Of a stretch of DNA of 64,000 bases, positions 1 through 8,190 are shown piece after piece. Source of the stretch: Mumia sp050632745 (GTDB lineage Bacteria > Actinomycetota > Actinomycetes > Propionibacteriales > Nocardioidaceae); the NCBI RefSeq assembly GCF_050632745.1, contig NZ_JBODSD010000002.1, positions 1,227,820 through 1,291,819 on the forward strand. Reading direction: 5' to 3'. The notes beneath the pieces were generated by a model. The model worked only from the letters and a program-made list of their open reading frames with translations, was not told the origin of the DNA and searched no databases. The position numbers were made by a program, and so were the translations under genes. Position 1 is the stretch's first letter. Each line of letters opens with the position of its first letter.

Positions 1-23
1 CACCACCGCCGTACGGCCCGGAG

Positions 24-1166
24 TCAGATCCCCATCGTGCGCCCGATGATCTCCTTCATGATCTCGGTCGTCCCGCCGTAGATGGTCTGGATGCGGGTGT
101 CCGCGTACGCCTTGGAGATCGGGTACTCCGACATGAAGCCGTAGCCGCCGAACAGCTGCAGGCACTTGTCGACGGTCTTCTTCTGCAGCTCGGTCGTCCA
201 CCACTTGCCCATCGCGGCATCGGAGACCGAGAGCGTGCCCGCGTTGAGCTCCATGATCGAGCGGTCGACGAAGACCTGCGCGATCTGTGCCTCGGTCTCG
301 AGCTCGGCGAGCACGAAGCGGCTGTTCTGGAACGAGCCGATCGGGCGGCCGAACGCCTTGCGCTCCTTGACGTACGCGAGCGTCAGGTCGATGACCGCCC
401 GGCACGCCGCGGCGGCGGTGACGGAGATCGTCAGACGCTCCTGCGGCAGCTTCTCCATCAGGTAGATGAAGCCCTTGCCCTCCTCGCCGAGGAGGTTCTC
501 CTTCGGCACCTTGACGTCGGTGAAGAACAGCTCAGCGGTGTCCTGCGCCTTGAGGCCGAGCTTGTCGAGGTTGCGTCCGCGCTCGAAGCCCTCCATCCCG
601 CGCTCGAGCACGAGGAGCGAGACGCCGCGCGCCCCCGCCGACGGGTCGGTCTTCACGGCGACGATCACGAGGTCGGCGAGGATTCCGTTGGAGATGAACG
701 TCTTCTGCCCGTTGACGAGGTAGTGGTCGCCCTGGTCGATCGCGGTGGTCGCGATGGACTGCAGGTCGGATCCCGTGCCCGGCTCGGTCATGGCGATCGC
801 GGTGATCGTCTCGCCGGTGCAGAACGCCGGCAGCCAGCGCGCCTTCTGCTCCTCCGTCGCGTACGACAGCAGGTAGCCGGAGACCAGGTCGTTGTGCAGC
901 GCGAAGCCGACCCCCGTCGCGTGCGCGTGCGCCAGCTCCTCCTCGATGATCGCGTGGTAGCGGAAGTCGCTGACCCCGCCGCCGCCGTACTCCTCCGGCA
1001 TCATGAAGCCGAGGAAGCCCTGGCGGCCCGCGGCGAGCCACATGTCGCGGGAGACGATGCCGTCGATCTCCCACTGGTCGTGGTACGGCTTGATCTCCTT
1101 GGCGACGAACGTCCGGAAGGCCTCCCGGAAGTCATCGTGCTCCTGGGTGAAGATGTTGCGCTGCAC
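24..1166 (-). CDS. acyl-CoA dehydrogenase
   Basis: FAD-dependent acyl-CoA dehydrogenase of about 380 residues, introducing the alpha,beta double bond into an acyl-CoA thioester in the cytoplasm. The flavin/substrate signatures MTEPGTGSD (about residue 127) and KTFISNG (about 155) are present, with the family's C-terminal helical domain. Near the C-terminus the usual YEGT reads YGGT, so the base is probably Glu243 in the QERL motif, the position used by isovaleryl-CoA and long-chain dehydrogenases. I chose the GTG start because AGGAG lies about 6 nt upstream and the homologous region begins there; the open frame upstream is only translated repeat DNA. It follows the CoA racemase gene, probably in one operon for branched or methylated acyl-CoA breakdown (inference). 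Confidence 0.93.
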   Translation of the reverse strand: MQRNIFTQEHDDFREAFRTFVAKEIKPYHDQWEIDGIVSRDMWLAAGRQGFLGFMMPEEYGGGGVSDFRYHAIIEEELAHAHATGVGFALHNDLVSGYLLSYATEEQKARWLPAFCTGETITAIAMTEPGTGSDLQSIATTAIDQGDHYLVNGQKTFISNGILADLVIVAVKTDPSAGARGVSLLVLERGMEGFERGRNLDKLGLKAQDTAELFFTDVKVPKENLLGEEGKGFIYLMEKLPQERLTISVTAAAACRAVIDLTLAYVKERKAFGRPIGSFQNSRFVLAELETEAQIAQVFVDRSIMELNAGTLSVSDAAMGKWWTTELQKKTVDKCLQLFGGYGFMSEYPISKAYADTRIQTIYGGTTEIMKEIIGRTMGI

Positions 1167-1185
1167 TGCGGGCTCCTGGGTTGAG

Positions 1186-1274
1186 GGTCTCGATACGGGC
1201 TCGTTCCTCGCCCTACTCGACCGGCGAGGGTTCCTCGGTCTACTCGACCGGCGAGGGTTCCTCGGTCTGCACGA
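1186..1274. repeat. palindromic repeat element, locus 1
   Basis: It begins with GGTCTCGATACG (1186-1197), followed by the core GGCTCGTTCCTCGCC and CTACTCGACC, then two copies of a 27-bp unit (1221-1247 and 1248-1274) that differ at only three bases near the end. It fills most of the space between the two acyl-CoA genes and supplies the last codons and the stop of the upstream gene. The same 12-bp end and core recur near 8.0 kb and 26.8 kb. Confidence 0.85.
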
Positions 1275-2436
1275 CGGCACCGGAGGCGACGAGGGCGTCG
1301 ACGTCGCCGATGCCCCAGGCGGCGAGGGCCTCGCGGGTGTGGGTGCCGGGCTTGGCGGGGGTACGGCCGAGGGCGGCCGGGGTCCGGGAGAAGCGGGGCG
1401 CCGGCGCCGCCTGGACGACGCCGTCGTGCTCGACGTACGTGCCGCGCGCCGCGAGGTGGGGGTGCTTCGGCGCCTCGCGCATCGGGACGACCGGGGCCAC
1501 GCAGGCGTCGGTCCCCTCGAACACCTCCGCCCACTCGGCCTGGGTCCGCTCGGCGAACCGGGCCGCGAGCCGCGCCCGCAGCTCGGGCCAGGCCCGCGGG
1601 TCGTTGCGGTCGGGAAGGTCCCCCAGCTCGAGCAGACGCTCCATCTCGGCGTAGAACTGCGGCTCGAGCGCGCCGACCGACATCCATCGCCCGTCGGAGG
1701 TCTCGTAGACGTCGTAGAACGGCGCCCCGCTGTCGAGAAGGTTGGTGCCGCGCGCGTCGCTCCACGCGCCGACCTGCTGGAGGTTGGTGATCATCGTGAG
1801 GAGGTGGGCCGCGCCGTCGACGATCGCCGCGTCCACCACCTGCCCCTGGCCGGACGTCCGCGCCTCGAGCAGGGCGGAGAGGATGCCGACCACGAGGTAG
1901 AGCGAGCCGCCGGCGAAGTCGCCGAGCAGGTTCAGCGGGATCTGCGGCGGACCGCCCGCCCGGCCGATCGGGTCCAGTGCTCCGGCGACCGACACGTAGT
2001 TGACGTCGTGGCCCGCGCTCGGAGCGAGCGGACCGTCCTGGCCCCACCCGGTCATGCGGCCGTAGACGAGACGCGGGTTGCGCGCGAGGCAGACGTCGGG
2101 CCCGAACCCGAGCCGCTCGGTGACGCCGGGCCGGAAGCCCTCGATGAGCACGTCGGCCCGCTCCACCAGGTCAAGAAGGACGGCGACGCCCTCAGGACGC
2201 TTGAGGTCGATCGCGACCGAGCGCCGGCCGCGCGCGAGCAGGTCGCGGTCCTGCGGGATCACCTGGAGCCCACCCGGGGCCACGCGGTCGACGCGAACGA
2301 CGTCGGCGCCGAGGTCGGCGAGGAGCATCGCGGCGAACGGACCGGGACCGATCCCGGCGAGCTCCACGACGCGGACACCGGCGAGCGGGCCCTTCGCGGC
2401 TCCGCGGTCCGGGGACGACTCAGTGGTGTGGGTCAC
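1240..2436 (-). CDS. CaiB/BaiF CoA-transferase family protein, alpha-methylacyl-CoA racemase type
   Basis: Family III CoA-transferase fold of the alpha-methylacyl-CoA racemase (AMACR/MCR) branch, predicted to interconvert (R)- and (S)-2-methylacyl-CoA so that branched chains can enter beta-oxidation. His143 in GHDVNY and Asp173 in LLGDFAGG are 30 residues apart, the spacing of the catalytic His126/Asp156 pair of mycobacterial MCR. At 398 residues it is slightly longer than MCR. The last nine residues (about QTEEPSPVE) and the stop are encoded by the 27-bp tandem repeat. Start is GTG with almost no leader. The acyl-CoA dehydrogenase follows 73 nt downstream. A CoA-transferase of unknown substrate is the alternative. 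Confidence 0.88.
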   Translation of the reverse strand: MTHTTESSPDRGAAKGPLAGVRVVELAGIGPGPFAAMLLADLGADVVRVDRVAPGGLQVIPQDRDLLARGRRSVAIDLKRPEGVAVLLDLVERADVLIEGFRPGVTERLGFGPDVCLARNPRLVYGRMTGWGQDGPLAPSAGHDVNYVSVAGALDPIGRAGGPPQIPLNLLGDFAGGSLYLVVGILSALLEARTSGQGQVVDAAIVDGAAHLLTMITNLQQVGAWSDARGTNLLDSGAPFYDVYETSDGRWMSVGALEPQFYAEMERLLELGDLPDRNDPRAWPELRARLAARFAERTQAEWAEVFEGTDACVAPVVPMREAPKHPHLAARGTYVEHDGVVQAAPAPRFSRTPAALGRTPAKPGTHTREALAAWGIGDVDALVASGAVVQTEEPSPVE

Positions 2437-2446
2437 CCCGCGATTG

Positions 2447-2473
2447 TGACAGCAGTACTGTCAGGGTTGTCAA
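2447..2473 (-). promoter_or_regulatory. promoter with embedded palindromic operator for the CoA racemase gene
   Basis: On the minus strand TTGACA (2473-2468) is followed by TGACAG-N5-CTGTCA (2463-2447), a perfect 6+6 inverted repeat of the type bound by TetR-family repressors. A weak -10 such as CACAAT would put the transcript start at or next to the GTG codon. The regulator is not encoded next to the site. Confidence 0.5.
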
Positions 2474-4503
2474 GCCGGGCCGCCCCGCCGCCCGCGTCCG
2501 ACCCACAGCACGGTGCCGCCGGTCGCGGCCAGGAGCGCACCCACGACCAGCGAGAGCAGCGCCGAACCCCCGGTGTCGGGGAGGCCACCCGGCCCGTCAC
2601 CGGCAGCCGCGTCGTCGTCCGCATCGTCATCGGCCGAGCCGCCGCCGGCCGCGACGGTCGGAGCCGTCGTCAGACCGGTCGTCGGCTCCGACGTGGGCGG
2701 GGACGTCGGCGGCGTAGCCAGGACCCTGACCGCGAAGTCCTGACCACCGACGACCTCGCCGGCGTCGGTGGTCGTCACCGTCCGCGTCGCCTCGCCCACC
2801 ACCTCGTAGCCGCCGGGTGGCGTGACCTCGATCGTGTACGTCCCGGGTGACAGGTCGCCCAGGTAGTAGCCACCGTCCTCGTCGGTGAGCAGCGACACCG
2901 GCTGACCCGGCCCGTCGACCACGACCGTGACGCCGGGCTGCGGCCCGTCGCCGCCGGTCACCTGTCCCCCGAGCGCACCCGGCCTCGTGAGCGCGAAGTC
3001 ATGCCCCGTCACGTCGGCGCCGCCGACAGCCACCCCGGTGATCGGCGACTCGGCGTCGTACCCCTCAGGCGGCTGCACGGAGATCGCGTATCCGTCCCCG
3101 GCCGGGACTCCCTCGAACGTGTACGACCCGTCGGCGCCGGACACCGTGGTGCGCGGCGCGCTCCCGTCCCCCAGGTCGAGCGTCACGACGACTCCGGGCA
3201 ACCCCTGCCCCCCGCCGGTGACGGTCCCGCCGACCGACGACGGCGCCTGCAGCACGAAGTCCTGCCCGGTCACCGGCGCGTCGTCGACCGCGAACGACGG
3301 ACGCTCGGTCGTCCCCGTGTATCCGGGCGGCGGTTGCACGCTCACGACGTAGCCATCGCCGATCGGGTTGTCGTCGAAGAGGTAGCGCCCGTCGCCGTCG
3401 GTCGTCGTGGCGGTCGCGCCGTCGGGGCCGTCGAGGGTGACCGTGACGCCGGCGAGCGGTCGGCCGTCGTCGTCGGTGACCCGGCCGGACACCGGGAACG
3501 GGATGATCTCGCGCACCCCGAACGCGGGCACGACGACGTCCTGGCTCGCGTCGGCGACCTGCTCGACCGGGCCGACGACCGCGCACCCGCCGGGCGGCTC
3601 GACGATCACGCGGTAGCCGACCTGCGAGGCGACCTCTCCGAATGCGTACGTCCCGTCGGCGGCCGCACTCGTCGTCGCGACGGCGCGCCCGTTCTGGTCA
3701 ACCAGCCGCACCACCGCCCCGCCGACCGGGCACGCCCCTCCGCCGGTCGACACGTCGGTCACCGAGCCGGCGAGCGCGTGGGTGCGGTTGACGAACCAGG
3801 TCTGGTACGCCGGGAGCCCGGCGCGCTGGGTGAAGGTCAGGGTGAGCGCCCGGATCCGTACGGTCGGCTGGAACCAGCCCGACGCCCCGACCGTGTCGAG
3901 CGCCTGGAGGTTGCCGGTGAGCGTACGCGTGGCCGGGTCCCAGGTCGGCACGTCGGCGATGCTCGCGGTGCAGCCGCTGGGGCGAGGCGTGCCGAACGAG
4001 CAGAGGTTGAACGCGCCCTGGAAGCCGAGCTCGGCACCGGTCGCCTCGCGGACGCCGGTCGCCGTCTGGACCACCGCACCGACCGTCACCGCGTCGGCGT
4101 CGATGTCGCTGAGCGCGAAGCCCCACTGCTGCGCCGGCGTCGGGCTCTCGAACGCGTAGGTCGTGACCGAGGGCGCCGTGGCGTTGTCCGCGCGCGGACG
4201 GAGGACGACGTACGAGGAGCCCTGGCTCGACCCGTACTGCTGACCGAGCGGCGTCGCGGCGTTGAAGAAGGCCGAGCTCGCGACCCCGACCGTCCCGGCC
4301 CGCGAGTCCGACGTCATCGCCGCTGCGGGAAATCCGACGCCGGACATTTGGACGGTCGTGCGGTAGGCGTTCGCGGTGCCCTCGAACGGGCCCCACGTCG
4401 CGTACGCGGTGGCGGCCGCGCCGGCGGGACCCCCGAAGGTGGCGAGCGCGAGGAAGGACAGGGCGACGACGACGGCGAGGGTGACGCGAGGGCGGGGGAG
4501 CAT
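2470..4503 (-). CDS. LPDTG-anchored surface protein with SdrD-B-like repeats
   Basis: Secreted protein of 677 residues with a signal peptide (residues 1-29, basic start, hydrophobic core, cut near AGA-A). An N-terminal globular region of about 210 residues contains CSFGTPRPSGC, possibly a disulfide. Four prealbumin-like SdrD-B/CNA-B type modules follow (about 245-335, 338-425, 427-505, 507-595), each with a VxGxVT start, a GVxVTL strand, DGxYxF and a DFxL end. A Thr/Pro linker and an Asp/Gly-rich stretch lead to the sorting signal LPDTGG, a membrane segment and a GRGRRGGPA tail. It should be linked to peptidoglycan by a sortase encoded elsewhere. No ligand can be inferred; the modules usually act as rigid stalks. 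Confidence 0.85.
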   Translation of the reverse strand: MLPRPRVTLAVVVALSFLALATFGGPAGAAATAYATWGPFEGTANAYRTTVQMSGVGFPAAAMTSDSRAGTVGVASSAFFNAATPLGQQYGSSQGSSYVVLRPRADNATAPSVTTYAFESPTPAQQWGFALSDIDADAVTVGAVVQTATGVREATGAELGFQGAFNLCSFGTPRPSGCTASIADVPTWDPATRTLTGNLQALDTVGASGWFQPTVRIRALTLTFTQRAGLPAYQTWFVNRTHALAGSVTDVSTGGGACPVGGAVVRLVDQNGRAVATTSAAADGTYAFGEVASQVGYRVIVEPPGGCAVVGPVEQVADASQDVVVPAFGVREIIPFPVSGRVTDDDGRPLAGVTVTLDGPDGATATTTDGDGRYLFDDNPIGDGYVVSVQPPPGYTGTTERPSFAVDDAPVTGQDFVLQAPSSVGGTVTGGGQGLPGVVVTLDLGDGSAPRTTVSGADGSYTFEGVPAGDGYAISVQPPEGYDAESPITGVAVGGADVTGHDFALTRPGALGGQVTGGDGPQPGVTVVVDGPGQPVSLLTDEDGGYYLGDLSPGTYTIEVTPPGGYEVVGEATRTVTTTDAGEVVGGQDFAVRVLATPPTSPPTSEPTTGLTTAPTVAAGGGSADDDADDDAAAGDGPGGLPDTGGSALLSLVVGALLAATGGTVLWVGRGRRGGPA

Positions 4504-4614
4504 CCGAGCCTGCTTCCGTGTCCGAGAGGTCGCTGCCTTCGCAGATTAACGGCGTTTGTCCGACTTGTCCCCAGGGCTTGCACGCCGATCCCGCCGACTG
4601 CCGCCGGCGTGCGT

Positions 4615-4646
4615 TACGATCCAGACCGTGACATGACCGATGTCAC
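4615..4646 (+). promoter_or_regulatory. -10 element and palindromic operator upstream of alpha/beta hydrolase
   Basis: TACGAT (4615-4620) resembles a -10 box. Just after the expected start of transcription is a perfect inverted repeat GTGACAT-N5-ATGTCAC (4628-4634 and 4640-4646), where a repressor would block initiation. The hydrolase start codon is 24 nt downstream. Confidence 0.5.
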
Positions 4647-4669
4647 ATGGATCCTGACAGGAGCCCGAC

Positions 4670-5467
4670 GTGAGCGAGATCGTCTACAGCCGCAAGGGGA
4701 CCGGGGAGACCGTGGTCCTCGTCCACGGGATCGGCCACCGCAAGGAGGCGTGGCGCCCGGTCGCGACCCGGCTCGCCGAGACCCACGACGTCGTCTCCCT
4801 CGACCTGCCCGGCTTCGGGGCGTCGCCCGCCCTCGCGAAGGGGCGGCGCGACGGCATGGACGACTTCGCCGAGGCGCTCGAGACGTTCTTCAGCGAGCTC
4901 GGGCTCGACCGGCCGCACGTCGTCGGCAACTCCCTCGGCGGCGCGATCGCCCTCGAGCTCGCCGCCCGCGGGACCGTCCGGACGGCGACGGCGCTCTCGC
5001 CCGCCGGCTTCTGGACCGAGCCCGGGCGCGCTCGGGCGTTCGCGCTGCTGCTGGGTCTCAAGGCGACCTCGGGCGCCCCCGAGCCGGTCGTCCGCCGCAT
5101 CGCGACCCGCCGATGGTCGCGGGCGGCCGCGATGTCGACCCTGTTCGCGCACCCGGGCCGGATCGACGCCGACGACTTCCTCGGCGACACCTTCGCCCTG
5201 CGCGACTGCACGGCGTTCGGCCGCGTGCTGCGCGCCGGGACGCGCTACCACTACCGCGCGCGCCCGGTCGTCCCGACGACCGTGGCGTGGGGGACGAAGG
5301 ACCGCATCCTCGTCCCGTCCCAGGCCGAGGAGGCCCGCCGCAGGCTCCCGGACGCGACCCACGTGTCGCTCCCCGACTGCGGCCACGTCCCGATGATCGA
5401 CGCGCCCGACCTCATCACCCGGGTGATCCTCGAGCGCACCCGCAGCGCCGACCTCGCCGTCGCCTAG
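4670..5467 (+). CDS. alpha/beta hydrolase
   Basis: Cytoplasmic alpha/beta-hydrolase fold enzyme of 265 residues. The oxyanion motif VLVHGIG (about 16-22) and nucleophile elbow VGNSLGG (Ser88), with Asp211 and His239 (CGHVPMID), complete the triad. Substrate unknown; esterases, C-C bond hydrolases and lactonases share this pattern. The GTG start has AGGAG about 8 nt upstream. Its stop overlaps that of the convergent narK by 2 nt through the shared CTAG, so no terminator separates them. A palindromic site upstream suggests a dedicated repressor, which is not adjacent. Confidence 0.85.
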   Translation: MSEIVYSRKGTGETVVLVHGIGHRKEAWRPVATRLAETHDVVSLDLPGFGASPALAKGRRDGMDDFAEALETFFSELGLDRPHVVGNSLGGAIALELAARGTVRTATALSPAGFWTEPGRARAFALLLGLKATSGAPEPVVRRIATRRWSRAAAMSTLFAHPGRIDADDFLGDTFALRDCTAFGRVLRAGTRYHYRARPVVPTTVAWGTKDRILVPSQAEEARRRLPDATHVSLPDCGHVPMIDAPDLITRVILERTRSADLAVA

Positions 5468-6693
5468 GCCTTCCGGCGGCGGCCACCGGGGCGCTCCCGC
5501 AGGCCGATGAGCGTGTAGAGGAAGACGAGCGCGGCCGTGACGCAGAGCAGGAGCAGACCGATCGTGTAGGTGTGGTCCTCCTCGTTGTACGTCGCGCCCA
5601 TGACCAGCGGCGGGAAGAACCCACCGAGACCACCGGCCGCACCGACGATGCCCGTGACCGCTCCGGTCTTGTCCGCCGGCGCGCGCTGCGCCACCCACGC
5701 GAACACCGACCCGGCCCCGAGCCCGAGGAACGCCGCCATCAGCACGAACGCCAGACCCGCCGGCAGCTCCGGCTCCGGCCGCAGCGCCAGCACGACCGCC
5801 ATCACCGACGTGCCGGCCAACGACACGAGCGTCACGAGCCTCGGGCCGACCTTGTCCGACAGCGTCCCGCCGATCGGCCGCGCGATCACGGCGGCGATGG
5901 CGAACCCGGCGGTCCGCTCGCCCGCCTCCTTGAGGTCGTACCCGTAGGTGAGCACGTCGCCGAGGTAGGTCGGCAGGTAGGTCGAGAACGCGACGAACCC
6001 GCCGAACGTGATCGCGTACAGCAGGGCCATCTGCCAGGTCACGGGCTCCTTCATGGCCGAGACCAGCTTCGGCGTCGCCGGCTGCGTGGACGGCGTCCAA
6101 CGGGGCGAGTCGCTCATCAGCATCCAGCACACGGCGGCCGTCACGAGGAGCGCGACGGCGATGATGACGTGCGTTGCCGTGTAGCCGAACCAGTCCACGA
6201 AGCGCGGCGTGAAGAACGACGACAGCGCGGTGCCGCCCATGCCCGCACCGAACAGGCCGGTCGCGAAGCCCTGACGCGGCTTCTCGTACCACGCCTTCAC
6301 CATCGGGATGCCGACCGCGAAGGTCGTGCCCGCGATGCCGAGGAAGAAGCCGAACACGACGAGCATCTGGTACGAGTCGGCGTTGCCCGCGACGGCGACC
6401 AGCACGACGAACGGCGACGAGAGCACGAGGAGCACGGTGAACATCAGCCGTCCGCCGTACTTGTCGGTCAGCGTGCCGGCGACGATCCGGCCGAGCGCGC
6501 CGACGATGACGGGCACCGCGACCACGAACGACTTCTGCGTCGCGGACAGGTCCATCTCGACGGCGTAGCGCGCCGCGAGCGGGCCGATGAGGTTCCACGC
6601 CCAGAAGCTGATCGCGAACGCCCACGTCGCGAGGATCAGGTTGCGGGTCTGGGCGGCTTTCGGAAGCGCGGGAAGTTCGGTCGCGGCGGTCAT
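5464..6693 (-). CDS. narK: nitrate/nitrite transporter of the NarK family
   Basis: Major facilitator protein of 409 residues with about 12 membrane segments, moving nitrate in and/or nitrite out across the cytoplasmic membrane. The Gly-rich signatures typical of NarK are visible: FFLGIAGTTFAVGIPM in the fifth segment and GIVGAAGGLGGFFPPL in the eleventh. It is the last gene of narGHJIK, starting 13 nt after narI with a GGGGG ribosome site, so it is co-expressed with the reductase. NarK1 (proton symport) and NarK2 (exchange) types cannot be told apart here. Confidence 0.92.
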   Translation of the reverse strand: MTAATELPALPKAAQTRNLILATWAFAISFWAWNLIGPLAARYAVEMDLSATQKSFVVAVPVIVGALGRIVAGTLTDKYGGRLMFTVLLVLSSPFVVLVAVAGNADSYQMLVVFGFFLGIAGTTFAVGIPMVKAWYEKPRQGFATGLFGAGMGGTALSSFFTPRFVDWFGYTATHVIIAVALLVTAAVCWMLMSDSPRWTPSTQPATPKLVSAMKEPVTWQMALLYAITFGGFVAFSTYLPTYLGDVLTYGYDLKEAGERTAGFAIAAVIARPIGGTLSDKVGPRLVTLVSLAGTSVMAVVLALRPEPELPAGLAFVLMAAFLGLGAGSVFAWVAQRAPADKTGAVTGIVGAAGGLGGFFPPLVMGATYNEEDHTYTIGLLLLCVTAALVFLYTLIGLRERPGGRRRKA

Positions 6694-6706
6694 GGTGCCC
6701 CCTGCC

Positions 6707-7444
6707 TCAGCGGTCGCGGTCCCGCGTGCCGACCGGGTCCCAGCCGGGCCGCGGGGCGCGGGTGGCGGGGACGTCGTCGCGGCTGCGGTAGACGATGTAC
6801 GGACGGAACAGGTAGTGCAGCGGCGCGGTGAACGCGTGCACGAGGCGCGAGAACGGCCAGATCGCGAACAGCGCGAGGCCGACGAGCGCGTGCACCTGGA
6901 ACGACGTGGACGCGGCCGCCATCGCGTCGACGTCGGGCTGCAGGACGAACAGGCTCCGGAACCACGGCGAGACCGTCTCCCGGTAGTTGGTCACGTCGGT
7001 GTCGAAGACGCTCACGACCGTGGTCGCGAGTCCGGCGACGATGGCCGCGACCAGCACGACGTACATCGTCTTGTCGTTCTTGGTGGTCGCCATGAACACC
7101 GGCCCGGTCTTGCGCCGGCGATAGATCAGCAGCGCGACGCCGAGCAGCGTCGCGACGCCCGCGACGGCGCCGAGCGAGAGCGCCATGACGTGGTAGGTGT
7201 GCTCGCTGACGCCCATCGCGTCCGTCCACGACTCGGGGATCAGCAGACCGACGACGTGTCCGATGACCACGACGAGGATGCCGAAGTGGAACAGCGGGGA
7301 CGCGATCCGCAGCAGCCGCGACTCGTACAGCTGCGACGAGCGGGTGGTCCAGCCGAACTGGTCGTAGCGGTAGCGCCAGATCAGGCCGCCGACGAAGACG
7401 GCGAGGACGAGGTACGGGATCACGCCCCAGAGCACCGTGCTCAT
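6707..7444 (-). CDS. narI: respiratory nitrate reductase gamma subunit (cytochrome b)
   Basis: Membrane anchor of the NarGHI complex, with five predicted membrane helices and 245 residues (E. coli 225). It oxidises quinol and passes electrons through two b hemes to NarH. His53, His63, His185 and His203 have the same spacing as the heme ligands 56/66/187/205 of E. coli NarI. The ATG overlaps the narJ stop (ATGA), so translation is coupled. The large open frame upstream of this ATG is a shadow of narJ. Confidence 0.95.
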   Translation of the reverse strand: MSTVLWGVIPYLVLAVFVGGLIWRYRYDQFGWTTRSSQLYESRLLRIASPLFHFGILVVVIGHVVGLLIPESWTDAMGVSEHTYHVMALSLGAVAGVATLLGVALLIYRRRKTGPVFMATTKNDKTMYVVLVAAIVAGLATTVVSVFDTDVTNYRETVSPWFRSLFVLQPDVDAMAAASTSFQVHALVGLALFAIWPFSRLVHAFTAPLHYLFRPYIVYRSRDDVPATRAPRPGWDPVGTRDRDR

Positions 7445-8190
7445 CGCGCCCTCCCGTGTCCGGTGATCGAGTAGCCCGAAGCGCTGGCGGAGGACGTATC
7501 GAGATCCAACGGCAGCAGCCGCGGGTCGTACGCGTCGAGGCCGACCGTCTCCGTCGGCGGCCCCGCCATCGCCATCGCGGCCGCCCGGTCGGTCGGTCCC
7601 GGCCCGTCGTACGTCGCGCACACGCCGCGCAGCACGTGCACCCACGGCGTCGGCGTCCGTGTGTCCGCGTCCTCCAGCGCCAGCCTCAGCAGCTCGACGC
7701 TCGGGCGATAGCGCTCGAGCAGCTCGCCGCCCCGGCCCGGGTCGTGGGCGGCGAGCTCGAGGACCATCGGCAGGTAGTCCGGGAGCTCGCCGTGCGTGTC
7801 CACGACCAGGCCCGAGTCTCGGTAGGCCTTCTTGAAGGCGGCGAGGACCTCTCCGCGGCGCCGGGTGTCGCCGTCGGTGAAGTACGAGAGGTAGAGCGGG
7901 TGCTTGCGGTCGAGGTCGAACACCTCGACGTAGCGGCGGGCCAGCGCGTCGACCGGCGTGCGTCCGGCCGCGTCGACGAAGGCGAGGAGGTCTCGATACG
8001 GGCTCGTTCCTCGCCCTACTCGACCACCGGTGGTCGACGACGTTCCTCGCCCTACTCGACCACCGGGATTCGTATCGAGACCCTCCTGAAGGGCGGCGCG
8101 AATCAGCGGGAGACGCTCGTACGTCGCGGGCGACGGGTAGGCGAGAAGGATGGCCGCCGCACGGTGCACGACCCGGGCGTCCCGCTTCAT
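7441..8190 (-). CDS. narJ: nitrate reductase assembly chaperone NarJ with in-frame repeat insertion
   Basis: Cytoplasmic chaperone that inserts molybdenum cofactor into apo-NarGH and holds it until it docks on NarI. Family features are clear: AAAILLAYPS near the start, YVEVFDLDRKHPLYLSYF and GDTRRRGEVL (about 87-115), ELPDYLPMVLEL (about 135). Residues 37-67 (from GLDTNPGG to SPYRD) are foreign: they are the minus-strand translation of a 94-bp palindromic element, inserted between the first helices without breaking the frame. Without them the protein would be about 218 residues, close to relatives. ATGA overlaps tie it to narH and narI. Whether the insert is tolerated is unknown. Confidence 0.92.
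   Translation of the reverse strand: MKRDARVVHRAAAILLAYPSPATYERLPLIRAALQEGLDTNPGGRVGRGTSSTTGGRVGRGTSPYRDLLAFVDAAGRTPVDALARRYVEVFDLDRKHPLYLSYFTDGDTRRRGEVLAAFKKAYRDSGLVVDTHGELPDYLPMVLELAAHDPGRGGELLERYRPSVELLRLALEDADTRTPTPWVHVLRGVCATYDGPGPTDRAAAMAMAGPPTETVGLDAYDPRLLPLDLDTSSASASGYSITGHGRAR
7989..8082. repeat. complete palindromic repeat element inside narJ, locus 2
   Basis: A 94-bp element bounded by perfect 12-bp inverted ends, GGTCTCGATACG (7989-8000) and CGTATCGAGACC (8071-8082). Inside are two copies of CGTTCCTCGCCCTACTCGAC followed by CACCGG. Flanking GGAGG/CCTCC extends the inverted symmetry. It is the most complete of the three copies here and is read as coding sequence of narJ. Confidence 0.9.

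Noticed and set aside
5464..6625. Several long open frames on both strands across narK, the hydrolase and neighbours, some over 600 codons
   Set aside because: High-GC shadow frames: Arg/Gly/Ala-rich with no domain signatures, overlapping genes with clear motifs and ribosome sites.
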